A DNA stretch of 64,000 bases, taken from Fidelibacterota bacterium. GTDB taxonomy: Bacteria; Fidelibacterota; Marinisomatia; Marinisomatales; Marinisomataceae. The notes beneath the pieces were generated by a model that saw only the letters and a list, made by a program, of their open reading frames with translations, searched no databases and was not told where the DNA came from. Where the stretch lies: assembly GCA_019654715.1 (NCBI GenBank), contig BPEH01000003.1, positions 29,139-93,138 of the forward strand, read 5' to 3'. How positions within the stretch are numbered: position 1 is the first letter of the stretch; each line of letters begins with the position of its first letter. This document shows positions 47,616 to 57,987 of this stretch, piece after piece. Both the position numbers and the translations under genes were made by a program.

Positions 47616-48228
47616 ATGGAAAATTATTTAAAACAAATTAGTTTCCTACTATAAAGACAATAAAAGAACTATAAACATATTTCTTTGTCAGTGTTGTAGT
47701 AGGATTTGTTTGGGAGTCATCTGGACTTCATCAGTAGATAAAAAAGAGTTAGAAGCACATGAACAACTTAGTAATTCACTAGTGCATCTTGAAAGAGGAG
47801 ATTTTGATAATTCAGAGCTTCAATTATCGATGATAGTAGAGGATTATAGTGGAACCAAATCAGCAGATCATGCCAAGTTTTATCTTGGAAGAATTGCATT
47901 TATTAATAATGATACTGATAAAGCCTCTAAGCTTCTCAAAGAATCAGTAAAAAATCTTGAGTACCCAAACCTGAAAACAGAAGCATATATCATGTTAGCA
48001 CATATGGAAACAGATTCCAAAAAAGCAATGCGTCTTCTTAATTCAGCACAAAAAGCTACCATCTCTCAAACCGAGAAAAATTATATCTCTATTCTTAAAG
48101 CAAAACGTATGATCAATGATAACAATAAAGAAGAAGCGCTAGAAATTCTAGACGCTATTGAACTTGAAAATAATGCTTATAAGGAAATGTTTGAGCATAC
48201 ATATGGGATGGCATCAGCGCTCAACTAA
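47616..48228 (+). CDS. Membrane-anchored TPR protein, YfgM-like (frameshifted)
   Basis: About 204 residues. ATG 47616 begins MENYLKQI, then, in shifted frames, a hydrophobic stretch (RTINIFL) that probably is a membrane helix; breaks lie near 47640 and 47695. The rest is TPR-like: SNSLVHLERGDFDNSELQL, HAKFYLGRIAFINNDTDKA, AYIMLAHMETDSKKAMRLL. Arrangement of one helix plus TPR resembles YfgM/TPR_21 proteins that assist periplasmic chaperones. Family identity is not certain. Confidence 0.62.
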
Positions 48229-48279
48229 GTTTTCTTGTTTAAACGAATTTTAATAAATATATTCCAATGGTATTTTGAG

Positions 48280-48298
48280 TGGGCTACGGCCCATTTTT
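48280..48298 (+). terminator. Short stem-loop terminator upstream of nusA
   Basis: TGGGC TACG GCCCA forms a 5-bp stem closing a C(UACG)G tetraloop of the very stable UNCG type, followed by TTTTT. It ends the TPR gene 50 bp after its stop and insulates the nusA operon. Confidence 0.8.
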
Positions 48299-48324
48299 GT
48301 TATAGTAAAAAATAAGGATGGTAT

Positions 48325-49804
48325 ATGATAAATAGAGATTTAATTGACATTTTTATTGAGCTTGCTCGAGAGAAAAATATTGAACGTTCTGAATTAGGAA
48401 CGATAATTGAAGACTTGTTTTTATTTATTATCGATAAAGAAACAGGGGATTCAGAGAATTGCAGTGTTATTGTCAATCTTGACAAGGGTGAGATAGAAAT
48501 TTATGTTGAAAAAACAATTGTTGATCATGTCGATGACGATCATTTTGATATTACTCTTGAGAGAGCCTTAAAGCTTGAACCAGAATTATCTGATTTAAAG
48601 CTTGGAGATACTTTTGTCGAAGTAATTGATCCTGCAAGGTTTGGTAGAAGATTAATCTCAAATGCTAGACAATTCTTTTAAAAAAAAGAACAAGAGAAGT
48701 ACAACAACAATATATATACGAAGATTACGTCCAAAGAATTGGGGAAGTTGTTATAGGAACCGTCCATCAAGTTCATAGAGAGAATACCTTTGTTAATATT
48801 GAACATACTGAACTACGAATGCCACGTAATGAACAAATATTTTCAGAAAGATTTAGAAGAGGAGATACTATTAGAGCTCTTATTAAATCTGTTGATGTAA
48901 CGCCTAAAGGACCAGATATTATTATTTCAAGAAGCGATGATTTATTCCTATATAAATTATTCGAAATGGAAGTTCCAGAAATTGAAGATGGAATTATTGA
49001 AATTAAAGGGATTGCAAGAAAACCTGGAGAAAGAAGTAAGATTATTGTTCATTCTGTTGACAAGAGAATTGATGCGGTAGGAGCTTGTGTTGGAATGAGA
49101 GGAAGTCGTATTCAAGCAATCGTTAGAGAATTAAATAATGAAAAAATCGATATCGTTAATTTTACTGAAAGATCTGAAATCTTTATTACAAGAGCACTCT
49201 CTCCAGCAAAACCAATTGATTTATACATAGATGATGATAGAAAATATTGTGTTGCTATTTTCAATGAAGGAGAACTTGAAAGCGCGGTTGGTAGAAGTGG
49301 TGTTAATATTAATCTAGCAGCAAAATTGACCGAATACACTATTGATGCATACACTGAGAAAGAATATGAGGAAGTATTATTAAATCAGAAAACTGACTTA
49401 GATAGTCTAAAAGGTATCAAAAAAGCAGTAATTAAGAAGCTTGCAGGAGTTGATATTGTTTCAGTAGCAGATTATTTGTCAGCTAAGAAAAAAATCCTTG
49501 TTGATGAATTAGAGTTATCTGTTGATGAGATAAATTCTATAAGTGTTGCAGTGGATAAATTTATAGATCTAAATAAACCTGAAGAACCAGTCGAAGAAGA
49601 AGCTCCAGTTGAGGAAGAAGTTGCAGAAGAAGCTCCAGCTGAAGAACCAGTCGAAGAAGCTCCAGTTGAGGAAGAAGTTGCAGAAGAAGCTCCAGTGAGG
49701 AAGAAGTTGCAGAAGAAGCTCCAGTTGAGGAAGAAGTTGCAGAAGAAGCTCCGGCTGAAGAACCAGTCGAAGAAGCTCCAGTTGAGGAAGAGGAAAATAA
49801 TTAA
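48325..49804 (+). CDS. nusA: Transcription termination/antitermination factor NusA (frameshifted)
   Basis: About 490 residues. The N-terminal RNA polymerase-binding domain reads LIDIFIELAREKNIERSEL. A break near 48680 is followed by YEDYVQRIGEVVIGTVHQV (S1 domain). KH domains appear in KIIVHSVDKRIDAVGACVGMRGSRIQAIVREL and GRSGVNINLAAKLT. The C-terminus holds HhH-like LDSLKGIKKAVIKKL and an acidic tail with repeated EEAPVEEEVAEE blocks (49580-49795). A base lost near 49697 pushes the frame into a Lys-rich reading; in the correct frame the tail stays acidic and stops at 49802-49804, sharing its last base with the infB ATG. Confidence 0.93.
49580..49795 (+). repeat. Imperfect direct repeats coding the acidic NusA tail
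   Basis: The unit GAAGAAGCTCCAGTTGAGGA and near copies recur about six times (GAAGAAGCTCCAG / GAAGAACCAGTCG variants). They code EEAPVEEEVAEEAPAEEPV-type peptide. Copies are near identical, so copy number may vary between relatives or be miscounted in assembly. Confidence 0.75.
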
Positions 49805-52115
49805 TGAGCGATTCAAAAAAAGTTTTTGATTTAGCGAAAGAATTAAACATATCTCATACTGATATAATAGAGTTTCTAAAGGCAAATAAGATATCAGCTA
49901 CGAGTCCAATGTCACCAGTAGATGGGAAGACTCAACAATTAATTTATACTGAATTTGCCAAAGATAGACAATCTGCAGAAAGAGATAGAAAAGAACAAGT
50001 TAGAAAGGAAATTCATGACTCTAAAATAGTAATGGAGACCAAATCTATTAAAGAATTTAAGATTCTATCTGTTAAAGATGAGAAAAAAGAAGAAGAGAAA
50101 AAAGAAGCAAAGAAAGAAACAGATAAAAAAGAAAAGAAAACATCAAAGAAAGTTGAACCAAAAAAGAAACTTAGAAAAATTACGTTAAAAGATCTCTCTC
50201 CTAAAAAAGAAAAGAAAACTAAAAAAACTACAGTAAAAACTGATACATCTGCAGAAAAAAGATTAAAACAAACATTGGCAGAAATTGATACAAGCCGTAA
50301 GAAAAAATCTTATAAAAAGACTAAAAAAGAAGTAGAAATAGATGCAACAGAAGGTGAGAGAGTTATAGAGTTGGCAGAATATGCTAGTGTAGATGAAATT
50401 GCTAAAGTACTTGATGTCAATTCAAGTGAAATTATTGCAAAGTGTTTACAAATGGGTTATCTAGCAACCGTGAATCAAAGACTAGAATGGGAAATTATTG
50501 AACTTATTGCAGGAGAGTATGGTTGTGAATTAAAAAGATTTGAAGAAGTGGTTGATGACTTGTTTGTTACAGCACATTCTGAGAAGAATTAAAGAATGCT
50601 ATTAGTCGTCCTTCAGTTGTTACTATCATGGGTCACGTAGATCATGGTAAAACATCTATTTTAGATTATATCAGAGAAACAAATGTAGTAGCAGGTGAGT
50701 CTGGAGGAATTACCCAAAGAATTGGTGCATATCAAGTTGATTATAAGGATAATAAAATTACATTTTTAGATACTCCAGGACATGAAGCATTTACTTCAAT
50801 GAGAGCTAGGGGAGCAAAATCTACTGATATTGTTATCCTTGTAGTAGCAGCAGACGATAGCGTTATGCCACAAACTATTGAAGCAATTAATCATGCCAAA
50901 GCAGCTGAAGTTCCAGTTATTGTTGCGATTAATAAGGTTGATAAACCAGAAGCAGACATTGAGAAAGTAAAAAGAGAATTATCAGAGAAAGATATTCTTG
51001 TAGAAGATTGGGGTGGAAAAATACAGTCTATTAATACTTCTGCGAAAACAGGAGAAGGAATTGAAGGACTAATGGAGGCTATTTTATTGGAATCTGAAGT
51101 TTTAGATCTAAAAGCAAATACAGAAATTTTGTCTAAAGGAATTGTGATTGATTCCAGATTAGACAAAGGATTAGGGCCTATTGCTACAGTATTAGTTAAG
51201 AAAGGTACTCTAAAGATTGGAATACCATTTATATGTAATAATTTTCCAGGAAAAGTACGAGCAATTATGAATGAAAGAAATGATCGTATTCAGTCAGCAG
51301 AACCCTCAGATGCAGTGCAAGTACTTGGATTTGATCAAGTTCCTCAATCTGGAGATATTTTTGCGGAAGTTGAAAATGAATCTGATTTAAAGAAAATTGC
51401 AAATGAAAGACAAAGAATTAAAAGAGAAATTGAATTTTCAACAGTAAAGAAGAATACTCTAGATTCTATTTCAGCTCAAATTAAAGAAGGGGATGTAAAT
51501 AATTTGAATATCATTATTAAAGCTGATTCTGATGGATCTATTGAAGCGTTGGGTGAGAGTTTGGAAAAAATCAAACATGATGAAGTTGGTGTAGACATTG
51601 TTCACAAAGGCGTTGGAAATGTTACAGAATCAGACGTATTGCTTGGAGAAGCATCTAATGCTGTTATTTTAGCATTCAATGTACAGACACCTTCAAATAC
51701 GCGATTACAGGCAGATCAAAGCAATGTTGAGATAAGGTCTTATAATATTATTTATCAAGCTGTAGAAGATCTAAAATTAGCGGTAGAAGGACTGTTAAAA
51801 CCAGATCTTGTTGAAGAAATCGTTGGAGAAGCAATTGTCAAAGAAACATTTAAAATTCCAAAAATTGGCTTTATTGCAGGATCTCAAGTAGAAAGCGGTA
51901 CAATTACTAGAGATTCTCTCATTAGACTTGTTAGGGAAGAAGAAGAAATTATTAAAGATGGGAAGATTATATCACTTAAACGTTTCAAAGATGATGTAAG
52001 TACTGTTGAAACAGGGTTAGAGTGTGGTATAGCAATTGAGGGAATAAAGAAATATCTTCCTGGAGATAAAATCATTGCATACAAGATTAATGAGATTAAA
52101 AGAAAACTATCTTAA
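49804..52115 (+). CDS. infB: Translation initiation factor IF-2 (frameshifted)
   Basis: About 770 residues. The N-terminus has an IF2-N domain ([20 protein letters not shown]) followed by a Lys/Glu-rich linker ([20 protein letters not shown]). A second IF2-N-like helix bundle ([19 protein letters not shown]) follows. A frame break near 50585 joins SEKN to the G domain: [53 protein letters not shown] and [14 protein letters not shown]. The C-terminal domains read [19 protein letters not shown]. It delivers fMet-tRNA to the 30S subunit. Confidence 0.95.
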
Positions 52116-52117
52116 AC

Positions 52118-52465
52118 GTGAATATAAAACCATTTTCTAGAGTAGAAAGAGTTGAACAAGAACTCTTAAAAATTGTGAATCAAATTTTATCTAAAGATAT
52201 TGATTTACGGAAGTATGGTTTTTTAACATTTTCCTCTATCAAGATGACTGCAGATTTAAAACATGCTAACATATTTTATAGCATCATCAATCCTACGAAA
52301 GAAATTGAATTAATTAATACAGAATTAAACGATATGGTACCACTTTTTCGTAAACATGTTGCAGCACAAATTAGATTAAAATTTACCCCTACGTTAAAAT
52401 TTATATATGATAATTCTTTTGAGGAGTTTGAGAAAATAAATAACCTGATAAATAAAATTAATTAA
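52118..52465 (+). CDS. rbfA: 30S ribosome-binding factor A
   Basis: A 115-residue cold-shock ribosome maturation factor with a KH-like fold. It has RVERVEQELLKIVNQILSK, TFSSIKMTADLKHANIFYS and RKHVAAQIRLKFTPTLKFI. The start is GTG, 2 bp after infB. Length is standard. Confidence 0.93.
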   Translation: MNIKPFSRVERVEQELLKIVNQILSKDIDLRKYGFLTFSSIKMTADLKHANIFYSIINPTKEIELINTELNDMVPLFRKHVAAQIRLKFTPTLKFIYDNSFEEFEKINNLINKIN

Positions 52466-52466
52466 A

Positions 52467-53108
52467 GTGATATACAATCTTTATAAACCAAAAAACTATA
52501 CTTCATTTAGTATAGTCAAACAAGTAAAAAAAATTACATCCGAAAAAGTTGGACATTCTGGAACTTTAGATCCATTTGCTGATGGAGTGCTGATATTAGG
52601 TATCGGAAAATCAACAAAAAAATTATCAGAGATCATAGAATATGATAAGAGGTATAGAGGGCTTATAAAATTAGGAAAGAAGACTGATACAAAAGACCTT
52701 ACAGGAACTGTTATAGAGAAAAAAGATATTCCAGAGATTAAGGATATTGATTTGGACGCACTGGCTAAATCATTTATTGGAAAGCATATGCAGAAACCTC
52801 CTATGTATTCTGCAAAAAAAATCAATGGAGTTCGTCTTTATAAGCTAGCTCGAAAAAATATCTCTATAGATAGGAATCCAAAAGAGATTGAAATCAAAGA
52901 CCTGCATTGTTCTTTACATGATCAGGACATGCTATCAATAGAAGTTAAATGTTCTTCAGGAACATATATTAGGGTTTTAGCTGAAGATATTTGCTCGCAA
53001 ATTGGGACTCTAGGGCATCTAGTTGAGTTAACAAGAACAAAAGTAGGTCCTTTTGAGATAAAAGAATCGTTAACAGTAGAAAAATTTGAAGAAAAATGGA
53101 AGTCATAA
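52467..53108 (+). CDS. truB: tRNA pseudouridine(55) synthase
   Basis: A 213-residue TruB that makes pseudouridine 55 in the T loop of tRNAs. The catalytic Asp is in HSGTLDPFADGVLILGIG, followed by KRYRGLIKLGKKTDTKDLTG. Then PPMYSAKKINGVRLYKLAR and CSSGTYIRVLAEDI. GTG start, one base after the rbfA stop; the PUA domain is absent or very short. It overlaps ribF. Confidence 0.93.
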   Translation: MIYNLYKPKNYTSFSIVKQVKKITSEKVGHSGTLDPFADGVLILGIGKSTKKLSEIIEYDKRYRGLIKLGKKTDTKDLTGTVIEKKDIPEIKDIDLDALAKSFIGKHMQKPPMYSAKKINGVRLYKLARKNISIDRNPKEIEIKDLHCSLHDQDMLSIEVKCSSGTYIRVLAEDICSQIGTLGHLVELTRTKVGPFEIKESLTVEKFEEKWKS

Positions 53109-54046
53109 AAGCACTTAAAGATTTAGAACCACTTAAATCATCGGTTCTTACTGTTGGAAACTATGATGGTATCCATTTAGGTCATCAAGATGTCATCAAT
53201 CATATTGTTGAATTTGGCAAAAAGAATGCAATTCCGTCATGTGTTATTACATTTGATCCAAATCCATATTATATCCTAAGAAATGAAGGCAGTCCAATTA
53301 ACATTCAAAGTACAGAATCAAAATTAAAAGCATTAGAAAAAATGGGTGTTGATAAAGTACTTGTTATACCTTTTACAGAAAAATTTTCAAAAGTCACTGC
53401 TGCTGATTTTGCAGATGAGATTATTAGTAAAACATTTAATCCTAAATTAATCGCTGTTGGAGAAAATCATTACTTTGGTTTTAAGAAAGAAGGAAACTTA
53501 GATTTCCTTGTCAAATTTTGTTTAGATAAGAACATTGATCTATTTACTCCAGAGATTAAAAAGACTGATGATAGAATAATCTCAAGCACAGAAATAAGAA
53601 TGTTAATCAGAGATGGAAAATTAGATATTGTACCATCGCTATTAGGGAGATTTTATGGATTTAAAACAAGAGTTGTTCATGGTTCACATAGAGGAAAATC
53701 ATTGAATTATCCTACTGCAAATTTTGTTGCAATTAATAAGCATCAAGTCCTTCCTCAAGATGGAGTATATTTCTCAAGGGTTACTTTAGAGGGAGAAAAA
53801 TATTTTGGCATGTGCAATATTGGGTTTAGACCTACTTTTAATGAAAAAAAATTTGTTATGGAAGTTCACATATTATCTAATAAATTCAGCGACTTATATG
53901 ATAAGAATTTTTATATCGAATTTTTATTAAAAATTAGAGATGAAAAGAAGTTTGACAATAAAGAAACATTGGTCAAACAAATTGAAAAAGACAAGGAAGT
54001 ATGTATCAAATTGATAGATTCTTCCAAGGAGAATTATGAAATATAG
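53096..54046 (+). CDS. ribF: Bifunctional riboflavin kinase/FAD synthetase
   Basis: A 316-residue enzyme that makes FMN and FAD. The N-terminal adenylyltransferase has LTVGNYDGIHLGHQDVINH and SSTEIRMLIRDGKLDI. The C-terminal kinase has VVHGSHRGKSLNYPTANF and NIGFRPTFNEKKFVMEVHI. It overlaps truB and its 3' end overlaps rpsO. Normal length. Confidence 0.94.
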   Translation: MEVIKALKDLEPLKSSVLTVGNYDGIHLGHQDVINHIVEFGKKNAIPSCVITFDPNPYYILRNEGSPINIQSTESKLKALEKMGVDKVLVIPFTEKFSKVTAADFADEIISKTFNPKLIAVGENHYFGFKKEGNLDFLVKFCLDKNIDLFTPEIKKTDDRIISSTEIRMLIRDGKLDIVPSLLGRFYGFKTRVVHGSHRGKSLNYPTANFVAINKHQVLPQDGVYFSRVTLEGEKYFGMCNIGFRPTFNEKKFVMEVHILSNKFSDLYDKNFYIEFLLKIRDEKKFDNKETLVKQIEKDKEVCIKLIDSSKENYEI

Positions 54047-54305
54047 TAAAGAAACAAATAAGCTTATCCAAGACATTGGATTAGATGAAAAAAACACAGG
54101 TAGTAGTGAAGCCCAAATAGCGCTTCTTACTGATCGTATTAGATCATTAACTGAGCATGTTAAAAATAATAAAAAAGATGTTCATTCTAGACATGGTTTG
54201 GTTAAACTTGTGTCACAAAGAAAAAAACAATTAAAATACTTAAGAAAAACGAATAGCGATAGTTATGACGAATTGATCAATAAACTATCCATAAGAGGAT
54301 TATAG
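54036..54305 (+). CDS. rpsO: Ribosomal protein S15
   Basis: An 89-residue S15 that binds 16S rRNA in the platform of the 30S subunit. Seen: NTGSSEAQIALLTDRIRSLTEHV, DVHSRHGLVKLVSQRKKQL and LRKTNSDSYDELINKLSIRG. The rpsO-pnp order is the same as in E. coli. Confidence 0.97.
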   Translation: MKYSKETNKLIQDIGLDEKNTGSSEAQIALLTDRIRSLTEHVKNNKKDVHSRHGLVKLVSQRKKQLKYLRKTNSDSYDELINKLSIRGL

Positions 54306-54312
54306 AAAAAAT

Positions 54313-56388
54313 ATGATAAAAGTAGAAAAGAAAATAGCTGGCACTACACTAAGAATAGAGTCAGGACAAATTGCAAGACAATCAGGTGGGGCTGTAGTTG
54401 TTACCTATGGTGAAACAACTTTGTTAGCATGTGCTAACTGTTCAAAAGAACCAAGGGAAGGAATAGATTTCTTACCAATGCAAGTAGAATATAGAGAAAA
54501 ACACTATGCAGGAGGGAAAATTCCTGGAGGATTCTTTAAAAGAGAAGCCAAACCGACAGATAATGAGGTTTTAACTTCTAGATTAACGGATAGACCGATT
54601 AGACCTTTAATTCCAAAGAATTATAGAAATGAATTACAAATTATGTTGACGACGTTATCAAGTGATGGTATTAATAATCCTGATATAATTGCGGCAATCG
54701 GAGCTTCAGCAGCTCTTTTATTATCTCCAGTACCATTTGATGGTCCAATAGCATCTGTAAGAGTTGGTTTTATAGATGGAGATTATGTATTGAATCCAAC
54801 CAAAGAACAGATGGAAACTTCTGATCTAGACTTAATTGTTACAGGAAAAAAAGATAAAGTTTGTATGATTGAAGGTGGATCAAATTTTGTTCCCGAAAAG
54901 GTTATTCTAGAAGCATTGGATTTTGCGATGGCTGGAATCAATGATATTGTTGATTTACAGTTAGAATTTGAAGATCAATTTGATAATTCTTACGAAATTG
55001 ATGATTCAAAACCATTGAGCGATGAAATTGAAAAATCTCTTAATAAAACATATGCATCAAAAATTGATAAACTTTTTGATATTCAAGGTAAAAAAGAAAG
55101 AGAAGAAGCATATAACGATATAGTAAAAGAAGCATCAGATCCTCATGTAGAAGATGAATTAATCTATGGAGAGGTCAAAACACATATCAAGACTATGTTT
55201 AAAGATGCTGTTAGAAAAACAGTATTAGATAAAAAAGTAAGAGTAGATGGAAGAGGATTGGAAGATGTTAGGCAAATTACCATTGTTCCTAGTGTTCTTC
55301 CTAGAGTTCATGGTTCAGCACTATTTACTAGAGGAGAGACGCAAGCAATTGCTACTACAACTCTAGGAACAACCAGAGATCAACAGATTATTGACTCAAT
55401 GGATAGTGATTATAAGAAATCATTTATGCTTCATTATAACTTTCCCCCATATTCTGTAGGAGAAACAGGAAGAATTGGATTTACAAATAGAAGAGAAATT
55501 GGTCATGGTCACTTGGCTGAAAGATCATTAAAACCAATCCTACCTTCTCAGGAAGAATTTCCTTATACAATAAGAATTGTATCAGAAATTACAGAGTCAA
55601 ATGGATCATCTTCTATGGCATCTGTATGCGGAGGATCTTTAGCATTAATGTGTGCTGGAGTTCCAATTAAGGAACATGTAGCAGGAATTGCGATGGGATT
55701 AATTACTGATGGTGATCAATATGCTGTTTTGAGTGATATTTTAGGAACAGAAGACTTTTATGGAGATATGGACTTTAAAGTGGCTGGAACAAAAGAGGGT
55801 ATTAGTGCAATCCAGTTAGACTTGAAAGTGCCTGGATTGTCTATGGACGTTCTGTCAGATGCGCTAAATCAGGCAAATAAAGGACGATTACATATTTTAG
55901 AAGAGATGAATAAATCTATTAGTTCTCCAAATGAACTATCTCCACATGCTCCTCAAATTGTTTCATTCCCAATTGATAAAGAGAAGATTGGTGGATTGAT
56001 TGGTCCTGGCGGAAAAAATATTAAGGCAATACAAGAACAAACAGAATGTGTTATTAATATTGATGATGATGGAACAGTCAGTGTTTCTTCTTCAGATAAG
56101 GAAAAATTAGATATTGCTATTACTCAGATTAAAGCAATAACAGAAGACCCTAAAGTTGGCTCTGTATTTGATGGAAAAGTTACCAAAACTCTTGATTTTG
56201 GTGCATTTGTCGAATTTGCCCCAGGGAGAGAAGGATTGGTTCATATTTCTCACTTAGATTGGAAAAGAGTAGATAAAGTAAGAGATGTGGTATCAGTGGG
56301 AGACAAAGTTAAAGTAAAATTATTCGAAATTGATAAACAAGGTCGTTTAAATTTTAGTATGAAACTTTTAAAAGATAAACCTAAATAA
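54313..56388 (+). CDS. pnp: Polyribonucleotide nucleotidyltransferase
   Basis: A 691-residue PNPase that degrades RNA from the 3' end with phosphate. Two RNase PH domains are present: GETTLLACANCS, YAGGKIPGGFFKREAKPTDNE and, later, RGETQAIATTTLGT and AGIAMGLITDGDQYAVLSDI. The KH domain has IGGLIGPGGKNIKAIQEQT, and the S1 domain has VGSVFDGKVTKTLDFGAFVEF. Intact frame and normal length. Confidence 0.96.
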   Translation: MIKVEKKIAGTTLRIESGQIARQSGGAVVVTYGETTLLACANCSKEPREGIDFLPMQVEYREKHYAGGKIPGGFFKREAKPTDNEVLTSRLTDRPIRPLIPKNYRNELQIMLTTLSSDGINNPDIIAAIGASAALLLSPVPFDGPIASVRVGFIDGDYVLNPTKEQMETSDLDLIVTGKKDKVCMIEGGSNFVPEKVILEALDFAMAGINDIVDLQLEFEDQFDNSYEIDDSKPLSDEIEKSLNKTYASKIDKLFDIQGKKEREEAYNDIVKEASDPHVEDELIYGEVKTHIKTMFKDAVRKTVLDKKVRVDGRGLEDVRQITIVPSVLPRVHGSALFTRGETQAIATTTLGTTRDQQIIDSMDSDYKKSFMLHYNFPPYSVGETGRIGFTNRREIGHGHLAERSLKPILPSQEEFPYTIRIVSEITESNGSSSMASVCGGSLALMCAGVPIKEHVAGIAMGLITDGDQYAVLSDILGTEDFYGDMDFKVAGTKEGISAIQLDLKVPGLSMDVLSDALNQANKGRLHILEEMNKSISSPNELSPHAPQIVSFPIDKEKIGGLIGPGGKNIKAIQEQTECVINIDDDGTVSVSSSDKEKLDIAITQIKAITEDPKVGSVFDGKVTKTLDFGAFVEFAPGREGLVHISHLDWKRVDKVRDVVSVGDKVKVKLFEIDKQGRLNFSMKLLKDKPK

Positions 56389-56409
56389 TAAATAAAAAGG
56401 TAGATCTTC

Positions 56410-57510
56410 ATGAAAATTGGTGTTCCTAAAGAAATTATTTCACAAGAATATCGTGTTGGGATCAATCCTAAAACTGCCAAACTTCTCGTAGACAATTCAC
56501 ATGAAGTATTTGTTGAAGATAATGCTGGAATCCATAGTGGATATAGCAATTCTGATTATCAGCAAGTTGGCTGTACTATCCTAGATGAAGCTGTAGATGT
56601 TTTTGATGCTGCAGAACTAATTGTTAAAGTAAAAGAACCTTCTTTTGAGGAAGTAGAACTTTTAAAAAATAAAACAATTTTCACCTATCTACATTTAAGT
56701 TCTTCCAAAGAATTGACTGAAAAGCTACTTGATTGCAATACCACAAGCATTGCTTATGAAACTGTTAGTATTGACAACGAATTACCAATGTTAAAACCAA
56801 TGAGTGAAATTGCGGGTAGATTAGCAGTCTTAGACTGTATATCACTTCTAAAAAAGAGTAATCAGGGAAAAGGAAAACTGATATCAGGCACATCACTTGC
56901 TGATCCTGCAAATGTAGTAATTCTTGGAGCAGGTATTGTTGGGGTTAATGCGCTAGAAATAAGCTTAGGATTAGGAGCGAATACAACTATTTTAGATATT
57001 AATGAAGAACGCCTGCTTGCCATCAAGGAAGCTTATCCTAAAGCAAATACTGCTATTTCAACCTCAGAAACCATAAATAAACTTCTTCCTAATGCAGACA
57101 TTGTTGTTGGAGCAGTTTTGACGGTAGGGGCAAAACCTCCAACTCTTATTACAAGAGAAATGTTAAAATTACTGCAGCCAAAGAGTATTTTATCTGATGT
57201 CTCAATTGATCAAGGAGGTTGTTTTGAAACATCAAAAGCAACAACCCATGATAATCCTACTTATGAAGTTGATGATATTATTCACTATTGTGTTAAGAAT
57301 ATTCCATCTGCGGTACCATTTACTGCTACAGATGCATTAAACGAAGCTACACGACCATATATATTGCATTTAGCTAATAAGGGTATAGTTGGTTTAGAAG
57401 ATAACTCTGAATTAAAAATGGGTTTAAATACGCATAAAGGACACCTTCTAAATAGGGAAGTAGCAGAAGCTCATAGCCTTAATCACACTGATCTAAATAA
57501 AATTCTTTAA
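56410..57510 (+). CDS. ald: Alanine dehydrogenase
   Basis: A 366-residue NAD-dependent enzyme converting alanine to pyruvate and ammonia. The N-terminus is MKIGVPKEIISQEYRVGINP, the catalytic Lys/His region AELIVKVKEP and FTYLHLSSSKELT, the NAD-binding VVILGAGIVGVNALEISLGLG and SDVSIDQGGCFETSK. Ends with the typical HKGHLLNREVAEA. Confidence 0.95.
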   Translation: MKIGVPKEIISQEYRVGINPKTAKLLVDNSHEVFVEDNAGIHSGYSNSDYQQVGCTILDEAVDVFDAAELIVKVKEPSFEEVELLKNKTIFTYLHLSSSKELTEKLLDCNTTSIAYETVSIDNELPMLKPMSEIAGRLAVLDCISLLKKSNQGKGKLISGTSLADPANVVILGAGIVGVNALEISLGLGANTTILDINEERLLAIKEAYPKANTAISTSETINKLLPNADIVVGAVLTVGAKPPTLITREMLKLLQPKSILSDVSIDQGGCFETSKATTHDNPTYEVDDIIHYCVKNIPSAVPFTATDALNEATRPYILHLANKGIVGLEDNSELKMGLNTHKGHLLNREVAEAHSLNHTDLNKIL

Positions 57511-57518
57511 ATTTCATT

Positions 57519-57545
57519 ATTAAAGCATTACTTTAATGATATAAT
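57519..57545 (+). promoter_or_regulatory. Candidate MerR-type operator and promoter
   Basis: A perfect inverted repeat ATTAAAG-catta-CTTTAAT at 57519-57537 lies directly before a TATAAT at 57540-57545. MerR regulators bind a dyad between the -35 and -10 elements. The -35 hexamer is not convincing. The MerR-like gene starts 40 bp downstream. Motifs like TTAAAGTAATG (57563) and TTAAAGTGATG (57580) repeat the half-site. Confidence 0.4.
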
Positions 57546-57584
57546 TTATGTGTATAAATCAGTTAAAGTAATGGATTAATTAAA

Positions 57585-57935
57585 GTGATGCATGAATCAA
57601 GTTCAAAATTATATTACAGCATTAAAGAAGTAAGTGAACTAACCAAGCTTAAACCTTATGTCTTAAGATATTGGGAGTCTGAATTCCCATCATTAAAGCC
57701 ATCAAAGAATAAAGCAGGAAATCGCACCTATAAACAAAATGATATTTCGGTGATCTTAAATATTAAGAAATTATTATATGACAAAAAATTTACTATCAAG
57801 GGTGCAATTGAAGAATTAAAAAACGCTTCTCATGAACATTCAAGGGTAAGAGAGGTAGAAGAACGTGATAAATCTGTTCTTCACGAAGTTCGTAATGAAC
57901 TTAATAGTATACTTAATGAATTAAATAGACATTGA
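57585..57935 (+). CDS. MerR family transcriptional regulator
   Basis: A 116-residue DNA-binding protein. The MerR helix-turn-helix and wing are clear: YYSIKEVSELTKLKPYVLR, YWESEFPSLKPSKNKAGNR, TYKQNDISVILNIKKLLYD. The C-terminus is a short helical tail without Cys-rich metal or drug binding sites. Such short regulators are often near stress or envelope genes, and this one probably controls its own gene from the upstream dyad. Start: GTG 57585 or ATG 57588. Confidence 0.85.
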   Translation: MMHESSSKLYYSIKEVSELTKLKPYVLRYWESEFPSLKPSKNKAGNRTYKQNDISVILNIKKLLYDKKFTIKGAIEELKNASHEHSRVREVEERDKSVLHEVRNELNSILNELNRH

Positions 57936-57987
57936 CAATTACACAACATTGTTTATATCTTTTTAAAGATTATGTAGTCAACCAAAG

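Noticed and set aside
49580..49795. CRISPR-like array
   Set aside because: Repeats are coding, contiguous without spacers, and in frame with an acidic NusA tail.
49472..49885. Long - strand reading frames rich in Leu, Phe and Ser opposite the nusA tail
   Set aside because: They are antisense shadows of the GAAGAAGCTCC repeats, with no start signal or family match.
50560..50640. Programmed frameshift in infB
   Set aside because: No slippery heptamer or downstream structure is evident; similar breaks occur in many genes here, so error is more likely.
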